From Cellulomonas sp. Leaf334 (lineage in GTDB: Bacteria; Actinomycetota; Actinomycetes; Actinomycetales; Cellulomonadaceae): a stretch of DNA of 64,000 bases. Below, piece after piece: positions 1 through 9,803 of the stretch. The notes under the pieces are model-generated. The model worked only from the letters and a program-made list of their open reading frames with translations, was not told the DNA's origin and did no database searches. The stretch covers positions 726,569-790,568 of the forward strand of contig NZ_LMOO01000001.1 in the NCBI RefSeq assembly GCF_001424195.1. Direction: 5' to 3'. Positions within the stretch are counted from its first letter, which is position 1. Each line of letters opens with the position of its first letter. The position numbers were made by a program, and so were the translations under genes.

Positions 1-1
1 C

Positions 2-523
2 CGGCCGATGCAGGTGCTGACCACCGACGGGCACAGCTCGTTCATCGCCGGCACGGCGCTGCTGGTCTCTCTCGACGTCGGCACCTACCCGGTCGCCGAG
101 CCGTTGCCGACGCGCCTCGGGTCCCTGCGCGCGGAACCTGAGGAGCCGACGGGCTCACCGGTGCTCGTGGCCGCGCACCCGATGGCCCCCATCAGCCGAG
201 GCGTGATGTCGTCCTGGCGCTCGGAGACCGGACTGATCGCCGACGCCTGCGCGTCGACACCCGGGGCGATCGTCGCGGGTGACCTGAACGCGACGCTCGA
301 CCACCCGGGCCTCCGGGACCTCGGGCCGTGCGTCGATGCCGCGCGCGCCGCCGGCACCGCCTCGTCGGGCACGTGGCCGGCCACCGTCCCCACGCTGTTC
401 GCGGCGCCCATCGACCACGTCCTGGTGGACGCGCGCGTCTGGCAGGTGACCGGCTTCCAGGTCCTCCCGCCGACCGGCAGCAGCGACCACCGGCCGATCG
501 TCGCGACGCTCGTGCGCCGCTGA
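2..523 (+). CDS. Endonuclease/exonuclease/phosphatase family protein, C-terminal part
   Basis: The reading frame is open from the left edge, so this is the C-terminal part of a longer gene whose start lies outside the window. The visible protein has the hallmarks of the EEP (DNase I-like) fold: a GDLNAT motif near residue 93, an IDHVLV segment and a terminal SDHRPIVATL motif holding the conserved Asp-His pair of the metal-dependent active site. Family members are phosphodiesterases or phosphomonoesterases acting on nucleic acids, phosphoinositides or sphingolipids, and the substrate cannot be told from this fragment. Actinobacterial members are often membrane-anchored through N-terminal helices, which would be off-window. 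It converges with the DUF4157 gene, 5 nt apart. Confidence 0.85.
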   Translation, partial: RPMQVLTTDGHSSFIAGTALLVSLDVGTYPVAEPLPTRLGSLRAEPEEPTGSPVLVAAHPMAPISRGVMSSWRSETGLIADACASTPGAIVAGDLNATLDHPGLRDLGPCVDAARAAGTASSGTWPATVPTLFAAPIDHVLVDARVWQVTGFQVLPPTGSSDHRPIVATLVRR

Positions 524-528
524 CCTCG

Positions 529-3500
529 CTACGTGCCGACGAACCCCGGCCCGACCTCGCGATTGCACTTCGGGTCCTCGCTCGCAGCCTCGTCCCCCAC
601 GCTTGCGCCGCCCTTCGACCGGTTGTGCTTCTCGCACATCACCTCGAGGTTCGCGATGTCGCTGTACCAGTCCTTACGGTCGCTCGGTCCGGTGGACCGG
701 CCCGAGGAGTTCCAGTGCGCGGACACGCTCATCCTGTGGTCCTTCTCGATCGGCTCGTAGTTCCGGTTCGCGAGGTGGTGTGACGCGTAGTCGGGGCCGG
801 GGCAGGTGTACCAGTCGCCGATCTCGCCGCCGGCTGTGCGCCGGGCGATGTCCGCGGCGAACCGGGTCCGCGCGTCGGCCATGGCCGCCGAGATCTTCGG
901 GGCGAACTTGGCCGGGACGTCCGAGTCGAACTTCTTCGGGTAGTAGGTCTCGCGGATCGAGACTCCCGCCACGACCCTGCCGTCGACGATGTTGAGGTCG
1001 CCGAGAGCGACCCCCGCCGCCGCCGCCAGCTCCTCGAGCGCGGTCTTCGCGTCGGCCGCCAGGTTCCCCAGCTGGACGGTGAACCTCTGGCGCTCCTCCT
1101 TCACCTTCCACTGGACGTCCGTCGTCCACAGGTTGTCGAGGGCGGCGATCCGGTCGCGCATCCCGAGCAGCTTCTTGCGCTTGGCCGGGATCCCGGGATC
1201 CTTGTTCGACTCCGTGAGCGTCAGGAGCTCATCGATCTGGGCGAAGAACTCCCGACGGTTCGCCGACGCCATCTCCAGGAGCACGTGGCCGTCCTTCACG
1301 ACGGCGAAGATCTCGTGGCCCGCGCCCTCGTACTGGACGCCGACCTCGGCCTCGAGCTTGTCGTCGGCCGGTGTCTCCTCACCGCCGAGCCCGAGTGCGG
1401 AGAGCGCCGACTGCGCCAGTGCGACGGCCTTGTCGATCAGCCAGTCGATCGCCTCGATGATCTTGGCGCGCAGGTCGATGATGATCTGCTTGACCTGCTC
1501 CGGGACGTCGCCGAGACCGGCCTGGTTGGCGAGGAAGCCGATGGCGACGGGGACGGCGTTGGCCAGGCCGGTCTCGAGCATCGCGGCGCCCGGTCCGACG
1601 TTGCCCTTCGCGATCTGCGCGACCGTCGAGACGTAGGAGTCGATGAGCTCGAGCAGCTCGCGCATGTAGTCGAGGACCGACTGGACGGCCTTGAAGAACG
1701 CGATGCACGAGTTGACGACCGCCATGATGCCGGTGGGGTCGAGCATCGAGAGGACCTTCGCGATCGCCTTGTTGACGATCTCCTTCATGATCCACGACTT
1801 CGCGGCGTCGAAGATCAGGTCCCAGAGGTTGGTCAGCTGCTCGCTGATCTTGTCCCAGATCGCCTCGATGCCACGTTCCTGGACGTCCTTGATGAAGTCG
1901 AAGGCCTGACCGGCGAGCTCGAGCGCCTGCCGGATCTTGTCGACCTTCTCCTGGCCGATCTTCGCCGCGAGCCGTTGCCAGAGGAGCTCGACCGTCACGC
2001 CGGACACCTGGATGACCAGGGTGATCGCGGCTTCGAGCGTCAGCTCGGTCGGGGTCTCGATGCCGAGCGACTTCAGGCCGCGGAACATCCACGCGGCGAG
2101 CCCCTTGAGCAGGTGCTCGAGGATGTTGTCGAAGAACCGGCTGAAGCCCTGCTTCATCGCCTCGACGACGTTCAGCAGGAACTCGACGGGGTCCCGCTTG
2201 ATGTCCTCGATCGCCGACTCGACCTGGCTGAGGATGTGCCCGAAGATCTCGGGCGGGAAGTTCATGAGGCGCAGGATCAGCTCGACGACGACCTGGACCA
2301 CGACGGCCGCGAACCGGATGATCCGGGAGAGCGGGTCCCCGAACTGGTCGAGGATCTTGTCGAACGTCTCGATCGGCGACAGCAGCGACTCGAGGGTGAC
2401 GAGGTTCCACAGCCCCAGGAACGTGTCCGTGATGAGCGCCCAGGAGATGTTCAGCTCGGTCATCGCCGACGTGATCCGGCCGGCGGCGTTCGCGATGACG
2501 CCCGACTCGGCCAGCTTGGCGTACATGTCCTCGCCGCCGGGCAGCAGGAGGATGAACCCCTTGATCAGGTTCTCGGCCGTGCGCGGCACCGCGTCGCCGG
2601 TGAACGGGTCCTTCTCCAGGATCACGGTCAGGAGCTCGTAGCCGGGGATCTTCTTCGCGTACGACGAGAGCCACGCCAGCAGCGAGTCCTTCACCAGCAC
2701 GAGCACCTGCGCGATGACGTCCTGCGCGAAGTCACCGATCTGCTTGATGATCGAGAACGCCTGGTCGGCCAGCGCGGGCAGCGTGTCCAGGAGGTTCGGC
2801 AGGTTCGCCGGGCTCAGCGCCGCGCCCGCCTGCTCGAGCAGCGCCGCGACCTGGCCGACGATGCTCTTGAACTGGTCGATCTTCGAGTCGACCCAGTCGG
2901 CGGTCTTCTGCAGGGTGCCGCGCTCGATCATCTGGTCCAGCACCTTCTGCTGGCCGATGACCTTGAGGAACTCGGTGAGGATCTCGACGGTGGTGGCCGG
3001 CACGTCCTCGCCGGTCAGGGGGTTGGTGTGCAGGACCTTCTTCGCGAGGTTCCAGTACGGGGCGATGCTGTCCTTCTCCAGCAACGGCTCCGCGACGGCC
3101 GCGAGCACCGACCGGACCTTCGCGATGACGGCATCGGCGATCTCGCTCAGGAACGCCTTGACGTCGTTGACGATCGCCGAGAGGTACCGGCGGGCGATCG
3201 CGAGGTTGAACTCGACGCCCTCGGTGATCGACATCTCGTCCCAGGCGCTGTCGAGGTCGGCGAGCACCCGGTCGAACGTGAGGTTGTGGCGCTTGAGCCC
3301 CTCGTCGAGCATCGTGAAGACGTCGTCGAGCACCTTCGCGGCCTGCAGGACCGGGCCCGACGCGGCACCGAACGGGCCGAACGTGAGGAGCTTCTCGACG
3401 AACCCCTGCCGGCTCTCCGTGGCCGACTCCCCCGTGATCGGGTCGCTGCCGACGACGGTGCTGACGACGGAGTACCCGGGGATCGACTGGATGTCCGCGA

Positions 3501-4263
3501 TGAGCCAGTCGGGCATCACCGTGCCGAGCGCGAGGCGGGCGACCTCGGCGCGGTAGACGCCGACCGCCTGCTGCTGCACGACGTGCGTGGACTCGTGCGC
3601 CATGAGCTCGAGGTCGGTGGCCGACTCCCCCTCGCCCAGGAAGATGTCGGCGCCGACGGTGAAGGCGCGTGCCTGCAGCGCTGCGGCGGCGGCGCTGGCG
3701 TCAGGACCCTGGTGCACGCGGACAGCGCTGAGGTCGGCACCGAGGACGGGTGCGACTCGGGCCTGGACGCCGGGTTCCAGCGGCACGCCGGTGCCCGGGC
3801 TCGCGATGAGCGACGCCACAGCCTGGGGGACCTCGACCTGCCCGCCCTCGGCGATCTCCTCGGCGTGCTCCGCGACGGATCCGAGCTCCACCGCCGGCGC
3901 CGGTCCGGTGTCGGAGTCACGGGCGCCACCGGACCGGCCGGCCGGCGGCACGGTCGGGGCCGACGGGGCAGCGACCGCTGCCGGGGCGGTCCGTCGGTGC
4001 ACGACGTCGGAGGCGACCCGCTCGGCCTCCCGCTCCACCGGGTCGTCGGGGTGCGTCACGGCCAGGCTCGCCCGGGCGACGCGGTTGCTCGACGCGGTCA
4101 GCGCGGCGGTCGGCGGTGATCCTCCGGCGCGCGCGAGCCGGGCGAGCTCCCCGTTCGAGTGCAGCGCGCCCACCGGCTGCCGCGCAGCGGGGCTCCCTGC
4201 CGAGGTCGTCCGGTGGCGCCGCTCGGGCTCCTGGACCACCTCGCGCGCGAGCGGCGTCGGCAC
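529..4263 (-). CDS. DUF4157-containing giant protein with C-terminal HNH-like nuclease end
   Basis: This 1244-residue protein starts at GTG. Residues 70-86 carry the short acidic motif ([14 protein letters not shown]) that usually precedes DUF4157. The DUF4157 core follows at about 158-231, with the ADLSAVRVH segment and a metalloprotease-like HESTH at 223-227. A long helical region follows, in which a motif ([22 protein letters not shown]) recurs at residues 274, 414 and 552, suggesting repeats of about 140 residues. The last 95 residues hold EKDH, then HWN, then NLEVMC-x-x-HN-x-SKGG, an arrangement typical of HNH/Endo VII-fold nucleases. DUF4157 is a known marker of cargo of extracellular contractile injection systems and of polymorphic toxins. 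No sheath, tube or baseplate gene is visible nearby and no adjacent gene looks like an immunity protein. The toxin role is inference. Confidence 0.8.
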   Translation of the reverse strand: MPTPLAREVVQEPERRHRTTSAGSPAARQPVGALHSNGELARLARAGGSPPTAALTASSNRVARASLAVTHPDDPVEREAERVASDVVHRRTAPAAVAAPSAPTVPPAGRSGGARDSDTGPAPAVELGSVAEHAEEIAEGGQVEVPQAVASLIASPGTGVPLEPGVQARVAPVLGADLSAVRVHQGPDASAAAAALQARAFTVGADIFLGEGESATDLELMAHESTHVVQQQAVGVYRAEVARLALGTVMPDWLIADIQSIPGYSVVSTVVGSDPITGESATESRQGFVEKLLTFGPFGAASGPVLQAAKVLDDVFTMLDEGLKRHNLTFDRVLADLDSAWDEMSITEGVEFNLAIARRYLSAIVNDVKAFLSEIADAVIAKVRSVLAAVAEPLLEKDSIAPYWNLAKKVLHTNPLTGEDVPATTVEILTEFLKVIGQQKVLDQMIERGTLQKTADWVDSKIDQFKSIVGQVAALLEQAGAALSPANLPNLLDTLPALADQAFSIIKQIGDFAQDVIAQVLVLVKDSLLAWLSSYAKKIPGYELLTVILEKDPFTGDAVPRTAENLIKGFILLLPGGEDMYAKLAESGVIANAAGRITSAMTELNISWALITDTFLGLWNLVTLESLLSPIETFDKILDQFGDPLSRIIRFAAVVVQVVVELILRLMNFPPEIFGHILSQVESAIEDIKRDPVEFLLNVVEAMKQGFSRFFDNILEHLLKGLAAWMFRGLKSLGIETPTELTLEAAITLVIQVSGVTVELLWQRLAAKIGQEKVDKIRQALELAGQAFDFIKDVQERGIEAIWDKISEQLTNLWDLIFDAAKSWIMKEIVNKAIAKVLSMLDPTGIMAVVNSCIAFFKAVQSVLDYMRELLELIDSYVSTVAQIAKGNVGPGAAMLETGLANAVPVAIGFLANQAGLGDVPEQVKQIIIDLRAKIIEAIDWLIDKAVALAQSALSALGLGGEETPADDKLEAEVGVQYEGAGHEIFAVVKDGHVLLEMASANRREFFAQIDELLTLTESNKDPGIPAKRKKLLGMRDRIAALDNLWTTDVQWKVKEERQRFTVQLGNLAADAKTALEELAAAAGVALGDLNIVDGRVVAGVSIRETYYPKKFDSDVPAKFAPKISAAMADARTRFAADIARRTAGGEIGDWYTCPGPDYASHHLANRNYEPIEKDHRMSVSAHWNSSGRSTGPSDRKDWYSDIANLEVMCEKHNRSKGGASVGDEAASEDPKCNREVGPGFVGT

Positions 4264-4424
4264 GACCTCACCCGCCCAGGAGGCCGCAGCCGGCGCGCTC
4301 GAGAGGCTGCCCGGTCATCCACCCGTCATAACCCATCAGCGCCCGGCACCGGCCGCGCGACCGGCATCACCGCGCGCGCGGCCGCCCTTCGGGGCAGCTC
4401 ACGCTGCCCGGTGGTGCACGGTGC

Positions 4425-4598
4425 TCAGGACTCCGCCTCGTCCTGGGCCTCCCAGTCCTGGTTGCGCCTGCGCGCCTTCTCCAGGGCCTGGGCGGCCTCC
4501 TCGCGGGTCGTGTACGGGCCCATGAGCTTGGTCCAGTCGCTCTGCCGACCCTCCTCGACCTCGTGCGTCTCGGTGTTGAACCAGTACTTGTCCGCCAC
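4425..4598 (-). CDS. Small SPOR-like domain protein
   Basis: This 57-residue protein starts at GTG with GGGAG about 6 nt upstream. It reads [14 protein letters not shown], then [25 protein letters not shown], ending in an acidic tail. The pattern of aromatic strand, GPY turn and [11 protein letters not shown] helix resembles half of a SPOR/RNP-fold module. Very similar short proteins, annotated as SPOR domain-containing, are common in Cellulomonas and relatives. No signal peptide or membrane segment is present, so it is probably cytoplasmic and not a cell-wall SPOR protein. It is divergent from map and lies upstream of the DUF4157 gene on the same strand, separated by about 160 nt in which nothing else is evident. 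Its function is unknown. Confidence 0.75.
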   Translation of the reverse strand: MADKYWFNTETHEVEEGRQSDWTKLMGPYTTREEAAQALEKARRRNQDWEAQDEAES

Positions 4599-4677
4599 GG
4601 CGGTCTCCCTTCGTCCGGGCCCCGTGCCGATGGCTGCTGACCGGCCGCGATGCCCTCCTGTCCGTAGACTGCCAGGT

Positions 4678-5550
4678 ATGCCGCCCGTCCACGCGCCACG
4701 ATCCGCCTTGGTCCCGGGCACGCTCAGCCCCCGCCGCCCCGTCCCGTCCGCGATCGCCCGGCCCGAGTACGTCGGCCGGCCGGGCCCCGCACGGTGGACG
4801 GGCAGCGACGTCCTCGACGCCGACATGATCGAGCGCGTCCGGGTCGCCGCCCGCCTCGCCGCGCAGGCCCTCGAGCTCGTCGGCAGCCACGTCGCTCCCG
4901 GCGTCACCACCGACGAGCTGGACGCGGTGGGGCACGACTTCCTGGTCGAGCACGGCGCCTACCCGTCGACCCTCGGCTACCGGGGGTTCCCCAAGTCGCT
5001 GTGCACGTCCGTCAACGAGGTCATCTGCCACGGCATCCCCGACTCGACCGTCGTCGAGGACGGCGACATCGTGAACATCGACGTCACGGCGTACATCGGC
5101 GGCGTGCACGGCGACAACAACGCGACGTTCCTCGCGGGCGACGTCGACGAGGAGTCACGGCTGCTCGTCGAGCGCACGCAGGAGGCCCTGGCCCGCGCCA
5201 TCAAGGCCGTCGTCCCCGGGCGCGAGATCAACGTGGTCGGGCGGGTCATCGAGAAGTACGCGGCACGCTTCGGGTACGGCGTCGTCCGCGACTACACCGG
5301 GCACGGCGTCGGCCCCGCCTTCCACACCGGGCTCGTCGTCCCTCACTACGACGCCGCACCCGCCTACGACACGCTCATCGAGCCGGGGATGGTGTTCACC
5401 ATCGAGCCCATGCTCAACCTCGGCACGCCCGACTGGGTCATGTGGGACGACGACTGGACCGTCCTGACAGCCGACGGCCGACGCAGCGCGCAGTTCGAGC
5501 ACACCCTGCTGGTCACCGACACCGGAGCGGAGATCCTGACCCTGCCATGA
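4678..5550 (+). CDS. map: Type I methionine aminopeptidase
   Basis: This 290-residue protein removes the initiator methionine from nascent cytoplasmic proteins. All five metal ligands of the pita-bread fold are visible: Asp135 and Asp146 ([16 protein letters not shown]), His209 (GHGVG), Glu243 (TIEPM) and Glu274 (FEHT). The substrate-binding His118 lies in CHGIPD. The roughly 45-residue N-terminal extension, with its proline-rich [12 protein letters not shown] start, is typical of the longer actinobacterial MetAP (MapB type) that binds near the ribosomal exit. The start is the ATG that begins this extension. The stop overlaps the start of ppgK in an ATGA, so the two genes are translationally coupled. 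Confidence 0.96.
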   Translation: MPPVHAPRSALVPGTLSPRRPVPSAIARPEYVGRPGPARWTGSDVLDADMIERVRVAARLAAQALELVGSHVAPGVTTDELDAVGHDFLVEHGAYPSTLGYRGFPKSLCTSVNEVICHGIPDSTVVEDGDIVNIDVTAYIGGVHGDNNATFLAGDVDEESRLLVERTQEALARAIKAVVPGREINVVGRVIEKYAARFGYGVVRDYTGHGVGPAFHTGLVVPHYDAAPAYDTLIEPGMVFTIEPMLNLGTPDWVMWDDDWTVLTADGRRSAQFEHTLLVTDTGAEILTLP

Positions 5551-6323
5551 GCGACCACAAGCACAAGAAGTCCCCCGACACGGCGTTCGGCGTCGACATC
5601 GGCGGGAGCGGGATCAAGGGCGCCCCGGTGTCGCTGGCCGACGGGCAGTTCGCCGCCGACCGGCTGCGCATCCCGACCCCGCAGCCGTCCACCCCGGACG
5701 CCGTCGCGGCGACCGTCGCGAAGGTCGTCGACTCGTTCCACCTGGGCAAGGACGTGCCGATCGGAGTCACGTTCCCCGCGGTGATCCTGCACGGCGTCGC
5801 ACAGTCCGCGGCGAACGTCGACAAGTCGTGGATCGGCACGGACGTCGAGAAGGCCGTGCACGACGCGACGGGCCGCCGGGTCCTCGCGGTCAACGACGCC
5901 GACGCGGCCGGGTACGCCGAGGTCCTCTACGGGGCTGCCAAGGGTGTGCAGGGCGTGGTGCTCGTCGTGACGCTCGGCACCGGGATCGGTTCCGCGCTGA
6001 TCGTGGACGGGCACCTGGTGCCGAACACCGAGCTCGGCCACCTGGAGATCGACGGGTACGACGCCGAGACGCGGGCCGCCGAGAGCGTGCGGGACAGGGA
6101 CGACCTCGACTGGGCGCAGTGGGCCGAGCGCCTGCAGCGCTACTTCACCGTGGTCGAGAACCTGTTCTGGCCGGACCTGTTCGTCGTCGGCGGTGGGGTG
6201 AGCAAGCACCACAAGGACTTCCTGCCGCTGCTCGACATCCGCACGAAGATCGTCCCGGCCGAGCTGCGCAACGCGGCGGGCATCGTCGGCGCTGCCGCGC
6301 TGGCGGCACAGGCTCACGGCTGA
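5547..6323 (+). CDS. ppgK: Polyphosphate glucokinase
   Basis: This 258-residue ROK-fold kinase phosphorylates glucose with polyphosphate or ATP, giving glucose 6-phosphate in the cytoplasm. The N-terminal [12 protein letters not shown] is the phosphate-binding loop. [10 protein letters not shown] follows the catalytic region, and [28 protein letters not shown] carries the sugar and phosphate-binding residues characteristic of actinobacterial PPGK, including the ELGH segment. A charged SDHKHKK N-terminus precedes the domain. It begins inside the map stop codon (ATGA overlap), implying one transcript with map. The next gene follows within a few nucleotides. The assignment is strong from length and motifs. 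Confidence 0.95.
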   Translation: MSDHKHKKSPDTAFGVDIGGSGIKGAPVSLADGQFAADRLRIPTPQPSTPDAVAATVAKVVDSFHLGKDVPIGVTFPAVILHGVAQSAANVDKSWIGTDVEKAVHDATGRRVLAVNDADAAGYAEVLYGAAKGVQGVVLVVTLGTGIGSALIVDGHLVPNTELGHLEIDGYDAETRAAESVRDRDDLDWAQWAERLQRYFTVVENLFWPDLFVVGGGVSKHHKDFLPLLDIRTKIVPAELRNAAGIVGAAALAAQAHG

Positions 6324-6327
6324 CGAC

Positions 6328-7095
6328 CTGCGCGACCTCGTCGAGGTCGCACCGGGGGTCCACGTCGCGACGAGCGCGGTCTACACGACGACGTCGACCG
6401 TCGTCGTCGGACCCGACGGGACCTGTCTGGTGATCGACCCCGCGGTGACCGCCCGGGAGGTGGACGGCCTCACGGCGGCGATCCGGTCGCGCGGGTGGAC
6501 GCCGGTGGCCGTCTGGTCGACGCACGCCCACTGGGACCACGTGCTCGACGGTCCCGCCCTCGCCCACCTGCCCCGGTGGTCGGCCGGCGTCCCGGCCACG
6601 GACCGCGAGACGCTCGCGGCGGAACGTGACGCCGACCCCGAGCTCGCCCGGAGCGGCGAGCCGCCGGCGCCGGTCGCCGCGGCTGCGACGGACTTCCCCC
6701 GGCGCTCCCCCGGCGCGCTCGACTGGCCGGGTCCGACCGTCCAGGTCCTGGTGCACGCCGCTCACGCGCGGCCCCACACCGCCCTCTTCCTGCCCGACGC
6801 CGGCGCGCTCGTCGCGGGCGACATGCTCTCCGACGTCGAGATCCCGCTGCTGGACCTGTCGGCGGACGACCCCGTCGGTGACTACCTGAGCGCCCTCGGG
6901 CTGCTGGAGGCCACCGGGGCCTCCGTCGTCGTCCCCGGGCACGGGCACGTCGGGAGCGACCTCGGCCGACGGCTCGCAGCCGACCGGGCCTACCTGTCCG
7001 CACTCGTCGACGGCGTCGAGACGACCGACGACCGCTGCGCGCTCCCGTGGACCGCGGCCGCCCACGCCGCTCACCGGGACGCCGTGGGACGATGA
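6328..7095 (+). CDS. Metallo-beta-lactamase-fold hydrolase
   Basis: The HAHWDH metal motif (THAHWDHV), a downstream His in HAAHARPH, the Asp in VAGDMLSD and the last His in PGHGHVG define an intact MBL-fold hydrolase with two metal sites. Substrate is unknown; members include thioesterases, lactonases and glyoxalase-like enzymes. The first canonical start in this frame is GTG at 6430, yet the preceding codons encode a convincing first strand pair (PGVHVATSAVYTTTSTVVVGPDG), and the frame contains no ATG, GTG or TTG between an upstream stop and 6430. I therefore placed the start at the CTG at 6328, four nucleotides after the ppgK stop. The true initiation codon is uncertain. The stop overlaps the next start in an ATGA. 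Confidence 0.82.
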   Translation: MRDLVEVAPGVHVATSAVYTTTSTVVVGPDGTCLVIDPAVTAREVDGLTAAIRSRGWTPVAVWSTHAHWDHVLDGPALAHLPRWSAGVPATDRETLAAERDADPELARSGEPPAPVAAAATDFPRRSPGALDWPGPTVQVLVHAAHARPHTALFLPDAGALVAGDMLSDVEIPLLDLSADDPVGDYLSALGLLEATGASVVVPGHGHVGSDLGRRLAADRAYLSALVDGVETTDDRCALPWTAAAHAAHRDAVGR

Positions 7096-7391
7096 CCGGC
7101 ATGGGATGGCTCGTCGCCGGCGGGGTGGTCACGCTCGCGCTCCTGCTCGTCGCGGTCGACCGCATGACGGCCCGCGGGTGGTTCGACCGCCGACGTCCCC
7201 GCGAGCGGCGCCAGACCGGGGGCGGCGTGGGTGGCGCCGGGGCGTTCGGTGCGCTCGTCGACGTGTTCCAGCCCAACCACGAGTACCTCACCGCCGAGCA
7301 GGACCGCCAGCAGCTCGACATCAAGCAGACCGGGGACGCTGCCGGGCGGCTCGACCTCGACTCCGGCGTCGTCCGCCTCGACCCGCAGTAA
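7092..7391 (+). CDS. DUF6191-like small membrane-anchored protein
   Basis: This 99-residue protein has one N-terminal transmembrane segment (WLVAGGVVTLALLLVAVDRM) followed by a basic linker (RRRPRERR), a glycine-rich turn, and a short domain ending QLDIKQTGDAAGRLDLDSGVVRLDP. The C-terminal half resembles DUF6191, small proteins of unknown function found across Micrococcales and Streptomyces. The first ATG overlaps the MBL gene stop (ATGA); a second ATG nine nucleotides on (7101) is an equally plausible start. It is the last gene of the map-ppgK-MBL run. Confidence 0.75.
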   Translation: MTGMGWLVAGGVVTLALLLVAVDRMTARGWFDRRRPRERRQTGGGVGGAGAFGALVDVFQPNHEYLTAEQDRQQLDIKQTGDAAGRLDLDSGVVRLDPQ

Positions 7392-7431
7392 CGGGTCGCG
7401 CGTGTCAGCGGTCGCCCCTAACCTGCGACGC

Positions 7432-7842
7432 ATGACGCCTGTGGTCTCGCACCTGACGATCGACGCTGCCGACCCGCACGCCCTCGCCCGCTGGTGGCGC
7501 GACGTCCTGGGGTGGTCCTACGTCTGGGAGCCGGCCGTGGACGACGACGAGATCGCCATCGAACCGACCGACGGCGCCGCGACCGGATGGCTGTTCATCA
7601 AGGTCCCCGACGCGAAGGTCGCCAAGAACCGCCTGCACGCCGACCTACGCCCACCCAACGGCTCCGACCAGTCCATCGAGCTCGACCGCCTGCTCTCGCT
7701 CGGCGCCACGCGGGTCGACATCGGCCAGGGCGACGTCCCCTGGCACGTGCTCGCCGACCCCGAGGGGAACGAGTTCTGCCTCCTGCGGAGCACCCCCGAC
7801 CAGCTGGCCGCAGCACTCGCCGCGCAGGCCTCCGGCGCCTGA
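7432..7842 (+). CDS. VOC-family (glyoxalase/bleomycin resistance fold) protein
   Basis: This 136-residue protein shows the paired beta-alpha-beta-beta-beta modules of the vicinal oxygen chelate family: VVSHLTIDAADPHALARWWRDVLGW opens module one, and VPWHVLADPEGNEFCLL closes module two. This subgroup (the Glyoxalase_6-like domain) is widespread in actinobacteria and mostly uncharacterised. Candidate metal ligands are the His in SHLTIDA and the Glu in EGNEFCL. The ATG at 7432 gives a start in the usual place before the first strand. It stands alone with short intergenic gaps, and no substrate can be assigned. Confidence 0.88.
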   Translation: MTPVVSHLTIDAADPHALARWWRDVLGWSYVWEPAVDDDEIAIEPTDGAATGWLFIKVPDAKVAKNRLHADLRPPNGSDQSIELDRLLSLGATRVDIGQGDVPWHVLADPEGNEFCLLRSTPDQLAAALAAQASGA

Positions 7843-7913
7843 TCGTTCCCCCACACGGGTGACGGAGACGTGACGGGGTCGAATTCGGACGAATCGGTCG
7901 GTACCTTCCCTGA

Positions 7914-8798
7914 ATGATCAGCGTCGAACTACCGCTCGTGGGGGACGTCGCCTGGCAGGACTGGGAACAGTGGGCCCCGCTCGCCCTCTCCGTCCTGACA
8001 CTCATCGCCGCTCTCGGCGCCTGGATCGTCGCCGGCAGAGCTGCGCGCCGCTCCAAGCGACTGGCTGAGGCAACCACCAAGCAGACGAAGGTCTTCGACG
8101 AGCAGGTCGGGATCGCCCGGGACGCGATCGCGCTCGCCCAGCAGGAGGCCCAGAGCGCACGCGCCGACGCCGACCGGCAGCGCGCCGAGGCCTACCGCAT
8201 GCGCCGGATGCTCGAGGAGGCGCGGCTCGACGTGCTCGCCCCGACGATCGTCGCGCGGGCCTTCCCGGAGGGCTCCGGCACCCCCGGTCGGCCCACGCTC
8301 GAGTACTGCCAGCTCACCAGCGGCGGCCAGGACCGGTGGCGCGCGCTCACCGGCCAGCTCCAGGTCGGGCGCGACGAGACGTACGCGTTCCGCACCGCCC
8401 TGACCATCTGGTTCGAGAACGTGTCCGACGGCGTGGCCCAGGTCAACGTCATCGAACCCGCCGGCGGCGAGCTCGACCTGCTGCCCGGGCACCCGCTCGT
8501 CGTGCCCGCCCGCGAGTCCCGCAGCGTCACCTGGATGCGGCTGTGGACGTCCCGGGACCTCGACAGCGACGCCCGGATCCAGGACCCCGCCGCGTGGCTG
8601 TTCAACCTGACGTTCACGGTGACCGACCTCGGCGTGCACGTGCGTGACACCTACGCGTTCGACGGCGACCTGCGGTTCTTCGACCGGGACGGCTCGTGGC
8701 TCGTCGTCATGCCCGAGCCGCCCCTGCCGTGGACCTCCGACGTCGCGTCGATGCTGTCGGGCCGCACCTACGAGTCGCTCCCCGCCTCCGTCAGCTGA
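7914..8798 (+). CDS. Hypothetical membrane-anchored coiled-coil protein
   Basis: I do not recognise a family for this 294-residue protein. One transmembrane helix (WAPLALSVLTLIAALGAWIV, about residues 22-42) is followed by a basic stretch (GRAARRSKRLAE) and a helical, coiled-coil-prone region to about residue 100 (EQVGIARDAIALAQQEAQSARADADRQRAEA). The C-terminal two thirds look like a beta-rich globular domain (VRDTYAFDGDLRFFDRDGSW). Positive residues after the helix suggest the bulk is cytoplasmic. Similar single-helix plus coiled-coil proteins occur as orphan genes in many actinobacteria. It converges with the YqeY-like gene and overlaps it by 8 nt. Confidence 0.6.
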   Translation: MISVELPLVGDVAWQDWEQWAPLALSVLTLIAALGAWIVAGRAARRSKRLAEATTKQTKVFDEQVGIARDAIALAQQEAQSARADADRQRAEAYRMRRMLEEARLDVLAPTIVARAFPEGSGTPGRPTLEYCQLTSGGQDRWRALTGQLQVGRDETYAFRTALTIWFENVSDGVAQVNVIEPAGGELDLLPGHPLVVPARESRSVTWMRLWTSRDLDSDARIQDPAAWLFNLTFTVTDLGVHVRDTYAFDGDLRFFDRDGSWLVVMPEPPLPWTSDVASMLSGRTYESLPASVS

Positions 8799-9240
8799 GC
8801 GCGGCGCGCACCAGCGTCGACAGCTTCTTGCCGTCCGCGGACGCACCGGCGCGCGCCGACGCCTCCTTCATCACGGCACCCATGTCCCGCACCGAGGTGG
8901 CGCCGACATCCGCAATCACCGCGGTCACCAGCGCCTGGAGTTCGTCGTCCGACAGCTGCGCCGGCAGGTACGTCTCGATGAGGTCCGCCTCAGCGGTCTC
9001 CGTCGCGGCCCGCTCCGGCGCACCCGCGTCCGTGTAGATCTGCGCCGAGTCGCGGCGCTTCTTGACCTCGCGCGCGAGGATCTTCAGCACGTCGTCCTCC
9101 GACAGCTCCTTCTCGACCGTGCCCGCCTTCGCCTCGAAGCGCACCGCCCCGATGATCTGGCGCAGGACACCCGTGCGCTCCGTGTCGCGGGCCTTCATGG
9201 CGGTGGTCAGGTCGGACGTCAGCTGGTCGAGGGTGCTCAT
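8791..9240 (-). CDS. GatB/YqeY domain protein
   Basis: This 149-residue helical protein matches the YqeY/GatB-tail family throughout: it begins TLDQLTSDLTTAMKARDTER, continues through the conserved LRQIIGAVRFEAKAG, and ends with MGAVMKEASARAGASADGKKLSTLVRAAL. The domain also forms the C-terminal tRNA-binding part of the GatB amidotransferase subunit, but the free-standing form has no settled function. Its length is normal for the family. The ATG at 9240 was chosen over an upstream alternative because it starts directly before the conserved first helix. Confidence 0.92.
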   Translation of the reverse strand: MSTLDQLTSDLTTAMKARDTERTGVLRQIIGAVRFEAKAGTVEKELSEDDVLKILAREVKKRRDSAQIYTDAGAPERAATETAEADLIETYLPAQLSDDELQALVTAVIADVGATSVRDMGAVMKEASARAGASADGKKLSTLVRAALS

Positions 9241-9436
9241 GGAGCCATCGTGCCCTGCAGGCGCCATCCGACGCAGTCGGAATCCGCGGGGTCGGTGCGT
9301 TCAGTGCCGGTCGATCGATGCCGAGTCGCACACGTCACCCGGTCGGGGTGGTCGTCCCGGGGCCAGCGTGAGGGCCACGATCCCGACCCAGGCACCCGCT
9401 GAGCCAAACCGACCACGCCGCGTGCGCCCTCCTGCC

Positions 9437-9721
9437 ATGCTCGCGCTCATGGCCACACCTCAGCCCATCGCGCACGCTGCCGCTACCCTCTCGTTCGGCG
9501 TCGTCCTGGTCGTCCTCTCGGCGGCCTTGCTCCTGACGTCGGCGTACCTCGGCCTCACCACCCCCTCGTCCGCGGAGGGCAATGGCTCGGTCCCGCTGGC
9601 CGTTGTCGGGTGGATCATCTTGGTGATCGGGCTGCCCCTGCTCCGCGTAGGCATCTACCGCCTGGTGGACCATGCGGACGACGCCGCCGTGCAGCGGGAG
9701 CACCGTCGGGCCGACGGCTGA
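9437..9721 (+). CDS. Hypothetical small membrane protein with two TM helices
   Basis: This 94-residue protein has two hydrophobic helices, about residues 17-42 (AATLSFGVVLVVLSAALLL) and 56-75 (LAVVGWIILVIGLPLLRVGIY), then a short polar C-terminus (DHADDAAVQREHRRADG). It is not recognised as a named family. A second ATG at 9449 would remove four residues (MLAL) and is as likely. No clear ribosome-binding site precedes either. Codon usage and GC pattern agree with real coding sequence, but confidence is moderate because of its small size. Confidence 0.55.
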   Translation: MLALMATPQPIAHAAATLSFGVVLVVLSAALLLTSAYLGLTTPSSAEGNGSVPLAVVGWIILVIGLPLLRVGIYRLVDHADDAAVQREHRRADG

Positions 9722-9803
9722 CCCGGGAGTCCACCGAGCCCACGCCCCAGCCCGAGGGGGCCCGGACGATGCCGGTATGGGGCAGGCCACGGCGGCCGAG
9801 AAG

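Noticed and set aside
1285-4119. A 944-codon open frame antisense to the DUF4157 gene
   Set aside because: Composition is dominated by Leu, Asp, Arg and Glu repeats produced by the codon bias of the opposite strand; no start signal or motif.
529-4263. Phage tape-measure protein as an alternative identity
   Set aside because: Length and helicity would fit, but DUF4157 and the HNH-like end are not tape-measure features, and no phage genes flank it.
4425-4598. Immunity protein for the DUF4157-HNH gene
   Set aside because: It is a SPOR-like protein widely found without such toxins, and lies upstream with a 160-nt gap.
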